From Rhodopseudomonas boonkerdii (GTDB lineage Bacteria > Pseudomonadota > Alphaproteobacteria > Rhizobiales > Xanthobacteraceae): a stretch of 64,000 nucleotides of DNA. Positions 17,369 through 26,129 of the stretch are shown piece after piece (within the stretch, counting starts at the first letter, position 1; every line of letters starts with the position of its first letter). Position numbers and translations under genes: made by a program. The stretch covers positions 2,356,001 to 2,420,000 of the forward strand of contig NZ_CP036537.1 in assembly GCF_021184025.1 (NCBI RefSeq). The letters run 5' to 3'. The notes below the pieces were generated by a model, which saw nothing but the letters and a program-made list of their open reading frames with translations, was not told the origin of the DNA and searched no databases.

Positions 17369-19099
17369 TTATTTCTTTTTGCTCAGCACGCTCTGCGGAT
17401 TGAGGTTGCCGATGCGGCCGCTTTCGCTGCCGGCGGCCGGATCGATGACCGCATTGATGAGCGTCGGTTTGCCCGAATCCATCGCCGCATTGACGGCGCG
17501 CTTGAGCTCGTCGGGTGAGGTGGCGTTCACGCCGACGCCGCCGAAGGCTTCCATCATCTTGTCGTAGCGCGAGCCCTTGACGAAAACGGTGGGGGCGACG
17601 TCCGGGCCACCGGTCGGATTGACGTCGGTGCCACGATAGATGCCGTCATTGTTGAAGACGACAATGCAGACCGGCAGATTGTAGCGGCAGATGGTTTCGA
17701 CCTCCATGCCGCTGAAGCCGAACGCGCTGTCGCCCTCGATGGCCAGCACCGGCTTGCCGGTCTCGACGGCGGCGGCGATGCAATAACCCATGCCGATGCC
17801 CATGATGCCCCAGGTGCCGACGTCGATGCGCTTGCGCGGCTTGTACATGTCGACGATGCCGCGGGCGAGATCGAGCGTATTGGCGCCTTCGTTGACGAGC
17901 ATGGCGTCGGGACGCTCGGCGATGATGGTGCGGAGGACGCCGAGCGCGCCGTGATAATCCATCGGCGAGTTGTTGTTCATGAGCTTCGGCGCCATCTTCG
18001 ACACGTTCTCGTCACGCTTCTTGGTAACGGCGCCGATCCAGTCGGAGGATGCCTTCTGCCAGTTCTTGCCCATGCCATCGAGTAGCGCAGCCACGCAGGA
18101 ACCGATATCGCCGACCACGGGCGCGACGATCTCGACGTTGGAATCCATTTCCTTCGGTTCGATGTCGATCTGGATGAACTTCTTCGGCTGATCGCCCCAG
18201 GCCTTGCCCTTGCCATGCGACAGCAGCCAGTTGAGGCGCGCGCCGATCAGCATGACGACGTCGCTATCCTTGAGCACGGTGGAGCGTGCTGCGCCAGCGC
18301 ATTGCGGATGGGTGTCCGGCAGGAGGCCCTTCGCCATGCTCATGGGCAGGAACGGAATGCCGGAGGTCTCGACGAGCGCCTTCACGGCTTCGTCGGCCTG
18401 CGCATAGGCGGCGCCCTTGCCGAGAATGATGAGCGGCTTCTTTGCCGACTTCAGCACGTCGAGGGCGCGCTTGATGCTATCCGGGGCAGGGATCTGCGCC
18501 GGGGCCGCATCAATGACCTTTACCAGCGACTTCCTGCCGGCTTCGGCATTCATCACCTGGCCGAACAGTTTTGCGGGCAGGTCGAGATAAACACCGCCGG
18601 GACGGCCGGACACCGCCGAGCGGATCGCGCGGGCGAGGCCGATGCCGATATCCTGCGCATGCAGCACGCGATAGGCAGCCTTGCACAGCGGCTTGGCGAT
18701 GGCGAGCTGATCCATTTCTTCATAGTCGCCCTGCTGCAGATCGACGATTTCGCGCTCGGACGAGCCGGAGATCAGGATCATCGGGAAGCAGTTGGTGGTA
18801 GCGTGGGCGAGGGCGGTGAGACCGTTGAGGAAGCCCGGCGCCGAGACGGTGAGGCACACGCCCGGCTTCTTGGTGAGATAGCCGGCGATGGACGCGGCAT
18901 AGCCTGCAGCCTGCTCGTGGCGGAAGGAGAGAACACGAATGCCTTCGGCCTGCGCCATGCGGCCGAAGTCGGTAATCGGAATGCCGGGGACACCGTAGAT
19001 CGTGTTGAGGCCGTTCAGCTTGAGTGCATCGATGATCAGATGGAAGCCATCTGTCAGTTCCTGTTCGGTTGAAGTGTCGATGCTGTGAACTGCGGACAT
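17369..19099 (-). CDS. oxc: Oxalyl-CoA decarboxylase
   Basis: A 576-residue thiamine-diphosphate enzyme converting oxalyl-CoA to formyl-CoA and CO2. The N-terminal domain has the cofactor-activating glutamate in [16 protein letters not shown] (Glu62), and the C-terminal domain has the ThDP/Mg motif [16 protein letters not shown]...NN. The tail [13 protein letters not shown] resembles the flexible C-terminal lid of the Oxalobacter enzyme. GGGAGAGCGGA precedes the ATG at 19099; an extension of 17 residues upstream is rejected. The gene lies 90 bp after gntR and 67 bp before frc, in the same direction. Confidence 0.96.
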   Translation of the reverse strand: MSAVHSIDTSTEQELTDGFHLIIDALKLNGLNTIYGVPGIPITDFGRMAQAEGIRVLSFRHEQAAGYAASIAGYLTKKPGVCLTVSAPGFLNGLTALAHATTNCFPMILISGSSEREIVDLQQGDYEEMDQLAIAKPLCKAAYRVLHAQDIGIGLARAIRSAVSGRPGGVYLDLPAKLFGQVMNAEAGRKSLVKVIDAAPAQIPAPDSIKRALDVLKSAKKPLIILGKGAAYAQADEAVKALVETSGIPFLPMSMAKGLLPDTHPQCAGAARSTVLKDSDVVMLIGARLNWLLSHGKGKAWGDQPKKFIQIDIEPKEMDSNVEIVAPVVGDIGSCVAALLDGMGKNWQKASSDWIGAVTKKRDENVSKMAPKLMNNNSPMDYHGALGVLRTIIAERPDAMLVNEGANTLDLARGIVDMYKPRKRIDVGTWGIMGIGMGYCIAAAVETGKPVLAIEGDSAFGFSGMEVETICRYNLPVCIVVFNNDGIYRGTDVNPTGGPDVAPTVFVKGSRYDKMMEAFGGVGVNATSPDELKRAVNAAMDSGKPTLINAVIDPAAGSESGRIGNLNPQSVLSKKK

Positions 19100-19189
19100 T
19101 CCGCTCTCCCGTGACGTTTCTGAACGCGTATGGTTGTTGGTGGAAGCCACGCGGCAGGCCGCGCGACGGCGTTGGGTTAAAAGCAGGCT

Positions 19190-19921
19190 CTAGGTAAAAA
19201 GCTCCTGGCCATGCGCCTCGACATATGAGGCAAGGCCAAGCGTGTGATCGCGCGCAAGCTTCTCGGCGAGCTCGGTGTCGCGCTCTTCGAGCGCTTCGAT
19301 GATGGCGAGATGCTCGGGCAAAGAGGTTGCGGTACGATCGACCCGGCCGATGGTGAGCTGACGATAGCCGCGCACATGCAGCAGGATATCGTTGGTCATG
19401 TCGATCAGCACCGGACTTTCGCTGAGCGACAGCACCGCCTGGTGAAAGGCGATATTCGCCTTTGAATATTCTTCGACATGATCCTGCGGCAGGCGGTCCT
19501 TGCCGAAATCCTTGAAGAAATCGCGCAGCGCCGAGATATCCTTCTTGCGTGCGGTGGTGGTGATCAGGCGCGCAGCCATGCTTTCCAGCGCCGCCCAGGC
19601 GCGGATCATGTCGACGATCTCGTTCTTGGTCTTGCGGACCACAACGATGCCGCGGCGCGGCACGGTTTTCACGAAACCGTCCTGTTCCAGCATCGCGATC
19701 GCTTCGCGGATCGGCGTACGGCTGACGCCGAGACGTTCGGACAGGGCGCGCTCGTCGAGCATCACCGGATCCGGCGTCGTGTAGATGTCCATCTTAAGAA
19801 TGGCTTCTTTCAAGGCTTCATAGGCCTTGGTCTTGAAGCTGGTCTCGGGTGCGATCCGAACGATCGCAAGGTCGGCCTCAGACATAATGGACGGCGCCTT
19901 GGTTGGTTTTCGCGTGGGCAT
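19190..19921 (-). CDS. GntR-family regulator with FCD domain (candidate oxalate repressor)
   Basis: A 243-residue regulator. The N-terminal winged helix includes the GntR signature LSERLGVSRTPIREAIAMLEQDG (key residues L-S-x-x-L-G-V-S-R-T-P-V/I-R-E-A, about 60-82). The C-terminal all-helical FCD domain has the metal/ligand-type pattern with NIAFHQAVL and LPEHLAIIEALEERD. FadR-subfamily proteins bind short palindromes of the T-G-G-T-N-N-A-C-C-A type, matching the operator repeated through this cluster. It is the first gene of gntR-oxc-frc, with operators in its own promoter, so autoregulation is expected. Ligand is likely oxalate or a CoA ester; this is inference. Confidence 0.9.
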   Translation of the reverse strand: MPTRKPTKAPSIMSEADLAIVRIAPETSFKTKAYEALKEAILKMDIYTTPDPVMLDERALSERLGVSRTPIREAIAMLEQDGFVKTVPRRGIVVVRKTKNEIVDMIRAWAALESMAARLITTTARKKDISALRDFFKDFGKDRLPQDHVEEYSKANIAFHQAVLSLSESPVLIDMTNDILLHVRGYRQLTIGRVDRTATSLPEHLAIIEALEERDTELAEKLARDHTLGLASYVEAHGQELFT

Positions 19922-19970
19922 GAATCATCTCCGGTCGGAGATGTCGTACCACAGAAACAACGTGCAGAGT

Positions 19971-19999
19971 TTTTGGCATGCCAGATGCCAGCATGTCAA
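19971..19999 (-). promoter_or_regulatory. Promoter with 17-bp operator (gntR-oxc-frc)
   Basis: Perfect -35 TTGACA (19999-19994) and CCAAAA (19976-19971) on the minus strand, 17 bp apart, with operator TGGCATGCCAGATGCCA (19974-19990) filling the spacer. It lies 53 bp upstream of gntR. Confidence 0.62.
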
Positions 20000-20038
20000 G
20001 CTGACGGCTATTTCGGCATTTTTGCGTTGCACCGCGCC

Positions 20039-20071
20039 TTGACTTTCAAGTTTCTGGCATACCAAATGCCA
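20039..20071 (+). promoter_or_regulatory. Promoter with 17-bp operator (acyl-CoA synthetase gene)
   Basis: TTGACT (20039-20044) followed after 17 bp by CCAAAT (20062-20067). Operator TGGCATACCAAATGCCA (20055-20071) covers the -10. The two divergent operators are 81 bp apart (start to start), about eight helical turns, so they could be bound cooperatively. Confidence 0.6.
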
Positions 20072-20110
20072 TTAATTCGTCCGCGTCAAGAAACGCAATG
20101 GGAGAAGGCC

Positions 20111-22273
20111 ATGTCTCAATCGAATCTCGCCATCAAAGAAGCTGCGCCCTCAGCCAAGGAGGCCGTGCGCAAGGTGCTGGATGCCGTCAAGGCGGACAAG
20201 CGGACCAGCCTGACGGCGCCGGAAGGCAAGCTCGTCTGCGACGCCTATGGCATTCCCGTTCCGAAAGAGGGCGTGGCCACCTCGGCGGCGGATGCTGCGA
20301 AGCTCGCCGGCGGCATGGGTTTTCCGGTGGTGATGAAGATCGTTTCGCCGGACATTCTCCACAAAACCGAAGCCGGCGGTGTCATCGTCGGTGTTAAGAC
20401 GGCCGAGGGCGCGCAGAAGGCTTATGACACCATTCTGGCCAACGCGAAGAAGTACAAGGCCGATGCGAAGATCGAAGGTGTCCAGGTTCAGCAGATGCTG
20501 ATGGGCGGCACCGAAGTGATCATCGGCTCGATCACCGATGGTTCGTTCGGCAAGCTCGTCGCCTTCGGTCTCGGCGGCGTGCTGGTGGAAGTGCTGAAGG
20601 ATGTGACGTTCCGTCTTGCGCCCGCGACCAATGACGATGCACTGTCGATGCTCGACGGCATCCAGGCTGCAGAGATGCTGCACGGCGTGCGCGGCGGCGA
20701 TCCCGCCAATCGCGAGGCGCTCGCCGACATCATCGTCAAGGTGTCGCAGCTCGTCAGCGATTTCCCGGAAATGGTCGAGCTCGATCTCAATCCGGTTTTC
20801 GCGACCAAGAAGGACGCGATTGCGGCCGACGTCCGCATCGTCGTCGATTTCGACTACAAGCCACGCCCGGCGCCGCGCCCGACCGCGGAAATCGTCACCG
20901 CGATGAACCGTATCATGCAGCCCAAGGCCGTTGCCGTGATCGGCGCATCGGCGGAGGACGGCAAGATCGGCAATTCGGTCATGAAGAACCTGATCAATGG
21001 CGGCTACAAGGGGCAAATCTATCCGATCCACCCGAAGGCCGACGAGATCATGGGCCTCAAGGCCTATAAGAGCGTCAAGGATGTCCCGGGTGAGATCGAC
21101 ACAGCGGTGTTCGCTATCCCAGCGAAGTTCGTTGCTGCCGCGCTGACCGAATGCGGCGAGAAGAAAATTCCGGGCGCGGTGCTGATTCCGTCGGGCTTCG
21201 CCGAAGCCGGTGCACCTGAATTGCAGGAAGAGATCGTCGCCGTCGGCAAGAAATACGATATCCGCCTGATGGGCCCGAATATCTATGGCTTCTACTACAC
21301 GCCGTCGAATCTCTGCGCGACTTTCTGTACCGCCTACGACGTGAAGGGCTCGGCAGCGCTGTCGTCGCAGTCCGGCGGCATCGGCATGGCGATCATCGGC
21401 TTCTCGCGCTCGGCAAAAATGGGCGTGTCGGCCATTGTCGGTCTCGGCAACAAGTCGGATATCGACGAGGACGATCTGCTCGCCTTCTTCGAGCAGGATC
21501 CGAACACCACGATCATCGCGCAACACTGTGAAGACCTGAAGGACGGCCGTGCTTTCGCGGAAGCGGCCAAGCGCGTCTCCAAGAAGAAGCCGGTGGTTGT
21601 CCTCAAGGCAGGGCGTACCTCGGCCGGCGCCAAGGCGGCTTCGTCGCATACTGGCGCACTTGCCGGTAACGACAAGATCTATGAAGACGTGCTGAAACAG
21701 TCTGGCGTCATCCGCGCCCGCTCGCTGCGCCAGCTGCTCGAATTCGCCCGCGGCATTCCGGTGTTGCCGACGCCGAAAGGTGAGAACGTGCTGATCATCA
21801 CCGGTGCTGGTGGTTCGGGCGTATTGCTGTCGGACGCGGTGGTGGACAACGGCCTGTCGCTGATGGCGATGCCGCCGGATCTCGATGCGGCATTCCGCAA
21901 GTTCATCCCGCCCTTCGGTGCCGCCGGCAATCCGGTGGATATCACCGGCGGCGAGCCGCCGATCACCTATGTCAACACGGTGAAGCTCGGCCTCGAAGAT
22001 GAGCGCATCCATTCGCTGATCCTCGGCTACTGGCACACGATCGTAACGCCGCCGATGGTGTTCGCCAGGAACATGGTCGAGATCAAGAACGAGATGAAGA
22101 AGAAGGGCATCGAGAAGCCGATGGTGGCTTCACTCGCGGGCGATATCGAGGTCGAGGAGGCCGCGGAATATCTCTATCAGAACGGCATCCCGGCTTACGC
22201 TTATTCAACGGAGCTTCCCGTAGAAGTGCTCGGCGCCAAGTACAAGTGGGCGCGGGGGGCAGGGCTGCTGTAA
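20111..22273 (+). CDS. NDP-forming acyl-CoA synthetase (acetate-CoA ligase family), ATP-grasp domain first
   Basis: A 720-residue fusion. An ATP-grasp domain is at the N-terminus (about 10-235; FPVVMKIVSPDILHKTEAGGV is typical), followed by a CoA-binding Rossmann domain (about 270-365; VAVIGASAEDGKIGN) and a succinyl-CoA-ligase-type domain. The phosphohistidine is probably His513 in SSHTGALAGND. Most fused ADP-forming acetyl-CoA synthetases place ATP-grasp last, so this is a permuted order. The enzyme would make an acyl-CoA from acid, CoA and ATP. Divergence from gntR-oxc-frc with paired operators suggests it supplies the first CoA ester (oxalyl- or formyl-CoA) for the cycle; substrate is inference. 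Confidence 0.85.
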   Translation: MSQSNLAIKEAAPSAKEAVRKVLDAVKADKRTSLTAPEGKLVCDAYGIPVPKEGVATSAADAAKLAGGMGFPVVMKIVSPDILHKTEAGGVIVGVKTAEGAQKAYDTILANAKKYKADAKIEGVQVQQMLMGGTEVIIGSITDGSFGKLVAFGLGGVLVEVLKDVTFRLAPATNDDALSMLDGIQAAEMLHGVRGGDPANREALADIIVKVSQLVSDFPEMVELDLNPVFATKKDAIAADVRIVVDFDYKPRPAPRPTAEIVTAMNRIMQPKAVAVIGASAEDGKIGNSVMKNLINGGYKGQIYPIHPKADEIMGLKAYKSVKDVPGEIDTAVFAIPAKFVAAALTECGEKKIPGAVLIPSGFAEAGAPELQEEIVAVGKKYDIRLMGPNIYGFYYTPSNLCATFCTAYDVKGSAALSSQSGGIGMAIIGFSRSAKMGVSAIVGLGNKSDIDEDDLLAFFEQDPNTTIIAQHCEDLKDGRAFAEAAKRVSKKKPVVVLKAGRTSAGAKAASSHTGALAGNDKIYEDVLKQSGVIRARSLRQLLEFARGIPVLPTPKGENVLIITGAGGSGVLLSDAVVDNGLSLMAMPPDLDAAFRKFIPPFGAAGNPVDITGGEPPITYVNTVKLGLEDERIHSLILGYWHTIVTPPMVFARNMVEIKNEMKKKGIEKPMVASLAGDIEVEEAAEYLYQNGIPAYAYSTELPVEVLGAKYKWARGAGLL

Positions 22274-22297
22274 GGCCTTCGTAGCGTTAGAAGACAA

Positions 22298-22327
22298 ACG
22301 CCGTCCGGGAAAGCCGGGCGGCGTTTT
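22298..22327 (+). terminator. Rho-independent terminator after acyl-CoA synthetase gene
   Basis: Stem ACGCCGTCCGG paired with GCCGGGCGGCGT around a short loop, followed by TTTTTT. It lies 24 bp past the stop codon. Confidence 0.9.
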
Positions 22328-22350
22328 TTGTCGTGTGCAGCCACTCTCAG

Positions 22351-22380
22351 CCGTCATTGCGAGGAGTGCGGCGATCAAAA
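22351..22380. repeat. Fragment of family D repeat
   Basis: CCGTCATTGCGAGGAGTGCGG resembles the outer arm of the family D element at 48938-49049, but no matching right arm is evident. Confidence 0.45.
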
Positions 22381-22412
22381 CGATCACCGGCTGCGCGACG
22401 ATGCGCTGAGAT

Positions 22413-23771
22413 TTACGTTTGCCCGAATACAGCCCAGCCGTGGCCGGGGATATGCCACTCGCCGGAATTGTTGCCGACGCCGTCGCTGCCGGCGAGTTTC
22501 GGCAGCTGTTCTGCGTCTTGCACCACCAGAATCTCCTCGCCGAGATTCAGCGCAACGGTGATGCGCCGGTCGCGGTCGACGCATTCATAGACGAATTGCG
22601 TGTTGGCCAGCGACAGCGTGTGGCTGCGCGCGCGGTGCAGCCAGGAATGGCGGCGCCGCAGACCGATCAGGTCCTGATGGTGCCGGTAGATCGGCCAGCC
22701 GAACGGCGCCAGATCCGCCGGTGCTGCGGGGAATGCTGGCCGGATTGCGTCGTCGCCGCCGGCGCGGGCTTCCTTGAGGCCGCGAAATGCCTGCTCGTCG
22801 CCGTAATAGATGCAGGGCGTGCCGGCGCATGTGAACAGGATCACCAGCGCGTGCGGCAGATGGCGCTGGTCGGCGATCTCGGTCGCGATCCGGGTCACGT
22901 CGTGATTGCCGACGAATGTCAGCGGCACGAATGTGTCGAGCCAGGTGTTGTGCCGTTGCAGCGTCCAGGCCAGTTCGAAGAAGTTGCGATCCTTGATCGA
23001 GCTCCAGATCGCCTTCCACAGTTCATATTGCGTGACGGCGTCCACCGTGGTGTCGCGGACGAAGCCGGCATAGTCGCCGTGAATGACCTCACCGAAAATA
23101 TAGGCCTCAGCAAAATCCTCGCGAACGCGCGGCAGCACGTTTGCCCAGAAAGTGCAGGAGACCGCATAGGCTGCATCGAGCCGCCAGCCATCGGCACCGC
23201 GCGCCAGCCAGTGCCGCATCACATCGGTGACGAGGTCAGCCACCGCAGGTTCGTCGTGATTGAGCGCAGGGAGCTGCTGGTGGCCTTCGAAGGTCGCATA
23301 TTCCGGTTCGCCGTCGGGCAGCCGCTTGTCGAGGTCGATATGAAACCACGATGCCTCGTGAGCCTGGGGACCTTCGCCGATGGCCCGCCGAAACGCCGGG
23401 AAATCGCGACCGACATGGTTGAACACGCCGTCAAGCACCACACGCAGCCCGCGGCCATGTGCCGCCACGATCAGAGCATCGAAATCGGCCTCGTCGCCGA
23501 GGCGGGGATCGATCCTGAAATAATCCGTGGTGTCATAGCCGTGGCTGGTCGACTGAAAGATTGGCGCCAGCAGCAATGCGGAGGCGCCGAGCTCGACGGC
23601 ATAGTCGAGCCAGGCTACGAGCTGCGGCAGCCGATGCACAACGCCGGGCTCTGTGCGGAGCTGCCGTTCAGCGCCGGTGAAACCGAGTGGATAGACATGC
23701 CAGAAGACCGCGTGTTCGACCCAGTTCGGCAACGGCCTCGTCCTCTTCGTGTGGAACGCCGGTTCAGACAA
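22413..23771 (-). CDS. GH13 alpha-amylase family glycosidase
   Basis: A 452-residue (beta/alpha)8-barrel glycoside hydrolase. The four conserved GH13 regions are present: VVLDGVFNHVG (region I), GWRLDAAY with the aspartate nucleophile (II), YIFGEVIHG with the acid/base glutamate (III) and TFVGNHDV with the transition-state aspartate (IV). There is no signal peptide, so it is probably cytosolic and acts on short alpha-glucans or maltodextrins; trehalose- or cyclodextrin-type specificities cannot be excluded. The start is a TTG at 23771 that overlaps the end of pncB by 8 bases, since the family-conserved WVEHAVFWHVYPLGF follows only 16 residues later and no ATG precedes it. Confidence 0.87.
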   Translation of the reverse strand: MSEPAFHTKRTRPLPNWVEHAVFWHVYPLGFTGAERQLRTEPGVVHRLPQLVAWLDYAVELGASALLLAPIFQSTSHGYDTTDYFRIDPRLGDEADFDALIVAAHGRGLRVVLDGVFNHVGRDFPAFRRAIGEGPQAHEASWFHIDLDKRLPDGEPEYATFEGHQQLPALNHDEPAVADLVTDVMRHWLARGADGWRLDAAYAVSCTFWANVLPRVREDFAEAYIFGEVIHGDYAGFVRDTTVDAVTQYELWKAIWSSIKDRNFFELAWTLQRHNTWLDTFVPLTFVGNHDVTRIATEIADQRHLPHALVILFTCAGTPCIYYGDEQAFRGLKEARAGGDDAIRPAFPAAPADLAPFGWPIYRHHQDLIGLRRRHSWLHRARSHTLSLANTQFVYECVDRDRRITVALNLGEEILVVQDAEQLPKLAGSDGVGNNSGEWHIPGHGWAVFGQT

Positions 23772-25065
23772 TCACCTTCTGCTCGGCGACGCCCTCGCGG
23801 CCGAAAATGCGCAGATAGCGGTCGATCTCTTCCGGACTGCCTCCCGTCGTCTTGGCCGGATTGTCTGACAGTTTCACGGCCGGTCGTCCGTTGGCCGCCG
23901 TGATCTTGCAGACGAGGCTGATCGGATCGAGCGTATCGAGCCCGCGCGGATGCGCGCCGCGGAAGTCGTTGGTCGCCATGGTGCCCCAGCCGAAGCTCTC
24001 GCGAATGCGACCGCGGAAGCGCTTATGCAGATCGATCATCAGATCGACTTCGAGCCCGTCGCTGAACATCGCGCGCTTCTTGCGCGGATCCTCGCCGCGC
24101 ATGGCGTACCAGGCAATGACTTCCTCCCCGGCAGCGACAGGCTCCTTGCTGTCCATGCGCATGCCCGTCCATTTCGATGCCCATGTCGGGGCATCGCGCA
24201 AAAACTGGGTCATGCCGAACGTGTCGGGCAGGATGATCAACAGCTCGCCGTCATAAACTTCCTGCCACTTTGCCAGCACCTCATACTGCGCCTTTTTCAG
24301 CGCCTCGTCGCTGTCTGCGAGACAGCCGAACACCATGGGCAATTCGTGCGAATTGGTGCCGATGGCTTCGAACGAGTGCTTGAAGGCGAGCAGGGCATTT
24401 GAGGTGCCGACGAAACTGCGGCCGAGTTCGTTGGCCATCGCATCCGTCACCCATTCCTGCCAAAGGAAACCGTGACGGCGGCGGGTACCGAATTCGGCGA
24501 GGCGCAAATCCGGATAGGCCTGCAGCTTTTTGATCTTGCCCCACAGCTTGGTCTTGGTGTGGGCATAGAGAATGTCGAGCTCGAACTTGTCGAGCGTCGC
24601 CATCGCCATGCGCGAACGCAATTCGCTGACGATGGCGAGGGCGTAGATTTCCCACATGGTCACCGCGGCCCATTCGCCCTCGAAAGTGAGGACATATTGG
24701 CCATCAACCGTCTCGAGTCTGTAGTCGGGCAGCCGGAAGGTGCGCAGATACTCGATGTATTCCGGCCGGAAAATATCGCGGCGGCCGTAGAAGCGGTTGC
24801 CGGCCAGCCAGATCAGTTCGTTCTCGCGGAAGGTGAGGGTGCGGGCATGATCGAGCTGCGCGCGTAGAATGGCTTCCGGGATGATCTCCGCCAGCCGCAC
24901 CGTTCTTGTGCGGTTGATCAGGCTGAAGGTCACCGGCACCTTCGGATACAGCATCCAGATAAACTGGTGCATCAAGAATTTGTAAAAATCCGTGTCCAGC
25001 AAGGAACGGATAATCGGATCGAGCCGGTAATTGTGGTTGTGGACCCGGGTGGCGAAATCCATCAT
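23764..25065 (-). CDS. pncB: Nicotinate phosphoribosyltransferase
   Basis: A 433-residue enzyme converting nicotinate, PRPP and ATP to nicotinate mononucleotide in NAD salvage. Hallmarks are the N-terminal LLDTDFYKFLMHQFIW, the active-site region around GTNSHELPMV with the histidine that is phosphorylated in this family, and FSDGLEVDLMI for phosphate binding. ATG at 25065 (followed by a second ATG) is preferred, with GGGAG upstream; an extension of 29 residues is rejected. Its last bases overlap the amylase start, so the two are translationally coupled although their functions are not obviously linked. Confidence 0.94.
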   Translation of the reverse strand: MMDFATRVHNHNYRLDPIIRSLLDTDFYKFLMHQFIWMLYPKVPVTFSLINRTRTVRLAEIIPEAILRAQLDHARTLTFRENELIWLAGNRFYGRRDIFRPEYIEYLRTFRLPDYRLETVDGQYVLTFEGEWAAVTMWEIYALAIVSELRSRMAMATLDKFELDILYAHTKTKLWGKIKKLQAYPDLRLAEFGTRRRHGFLWQEWVTDAMANELGRSFVGTSNALLAFKHSFEAIGTNSHELPMVFGCLADSDEALKKAQYEVLAKWQEVYDGELLIILPDTFGMTQFLRDAPTWASKWTGMRMDSKEPVAAGEEVIAWYAMRGEDPRKKRAMFSDGLEVDLMIDLHKRFRGRIRESFGWGTMATNDFRGAHPRGLDTLDPISLVCKITAANGRPAVKLSDNPAKTTGGSPEEIDRYLRIFGREGVAEQKVIV

Positions 25066-25331
25066 CGCAACGCCACTCCCCAAATCATGCCTGACACGGC
25101 ATTTTTCCATCAGCGGCATCGCCGCAATATCGGCGCCGCACCTGCGGCCCATTGATGAAATTGGCGTATCCGCCGGTCAAAAGGATGTCAACGCAATGAC
25201 TGAATCCGGAATCCGCAAGCCGTGGCTGCGGATTAGGGCGGATGGAATGGGGGGCACAGTGAAACCCATCATTCCGTCGGTTGCCGGGGAGTTCGGCCGA
25301 TGGAGTTGCTCCAGCGCTACGCGCCGACGCT

Positions 25332-26129
25332 CTACCCGTCCTCGAGTCCGCGCTTTAACCGTTCGTCGGGCGCATTCATCTGCAAGGTGTTCTGGATAGC
25401 GGAACGTAGCGTGGCGTGATCGCTGCGGCCCCAGTCGTTCATCCGGATATCGGCGAGCAGCGCAGCCGATTTGCCGAATACGACGATGCGATCGCCGACC
25501 GCCATGGCTTCTTCCAGCTGATGCGTGATCAGGATGGCGGTCGAGCGGAATTCGCGGGCGAGACCGACGAAGGTCTTGCGCAGGTCGTTGGCCGTGACCT
25601 CGTCGAGCGCGCTGAAGGATTCATCGGCGAGAAGGATTTCCGGCTGCACGGCAAAAGCCCGCGCGATGGCCACGCGTTGTCGCATGCCGCCGGAGAGTTC
25701 ACGCGGATAGGCATTGGCGAATTTCTCCAGACCAAGCCGCTTCAGCCAGGACATTGCGCGCTCCTGCTGAATGTCCTCGGCGATCCCGATCAGTTCTAGC
25801 GGAAGCTTGACGTTGTCGATCGCCGAGCGCCATGGAAACAGCCGGTCCTGCTGGAAGATCGTGGCGATCTTGCCGCGAAAATCGCCAAAGTCGTCATAAG
25901 GCGTCTTGGTGCCGATCGTGATGCTGCCGGCGGTGGGATGTTCGAGGCCGATCAGGAGATCGAACAAGGTCGATTTGCCGCAACCCGTCTTGCCCACGAT
26001 GGCGACCAGTTCGCCGGGAGCGATGCTGAGCGTGAGCTGATCGATGGCGACGATGGCTTCGCCCGTCGTGGTCTGCCGGAATACCTTTCGTAGCTGCGCG
26101 ATCTCGATGGACGCCGATGTGCTGGTCAC
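25332..26129 (-). CDS. NitT/TauT-type ABC transporter ATPase
   Basis: A 265-residue ABC ATPase of the nitrate/sulfonate/taurine importer family. Walker A is GKTGCGKST (about 47-55), the signature is LSGGMRQR (about 143-150), and Walker B ends ILLADESFSALD, with Ser in place of the usual Pro after the catalytic Glu. The switch histidine is in ILITHQLEEA. The start is GTG at 26129, whose bases overlap the permease stop (GTGA); an N-terminal extension upstream lies in the permease gene. It is the last gene of an SBP-permease-ATPase operon. Confidence 0.88.
   Translation of the reverse strand: MTSTSASIEIAQLRKVFRQTTTGEAIVAIDQLTLSIAPGELVAIVGKTGCGKSTLFDLLIGLEHPTAGSITIGTKTPYDDFGDFRGKIATIFQQDRLFPWRSAIDNVKLPLELIGIAEDIQQERAMSWLKRLGLEKFANAYPRELSGGMRQRVAIARAFAVQPEILLADESFSALDEVTANDLRKTFVGLAREFRSTAILITHQLEEAMAVGDRIVVFGKSAALLADIRMNDWGRSDHATLRSAIQNTLQMNAPDERLKRGLEDG

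Noticed and set aside
16069..17403. 444-residue plus-strand frame opposite frc
   Set aside because: Antisense shadow of a clearly recognised CoA-transferase, with no domain of its own.
19478..20110. 211-residue N-terminal extension of the acyl-CoA synthetase
   Set aside because: It runs antisense through the GntR gene and through the two divergent promoters.
20150..22036. 628-residue minus-strand frame opposite the acyl-CoA synthetase
   Set aside because: Antisense shadow caused by codon bias; no recognisable motif.
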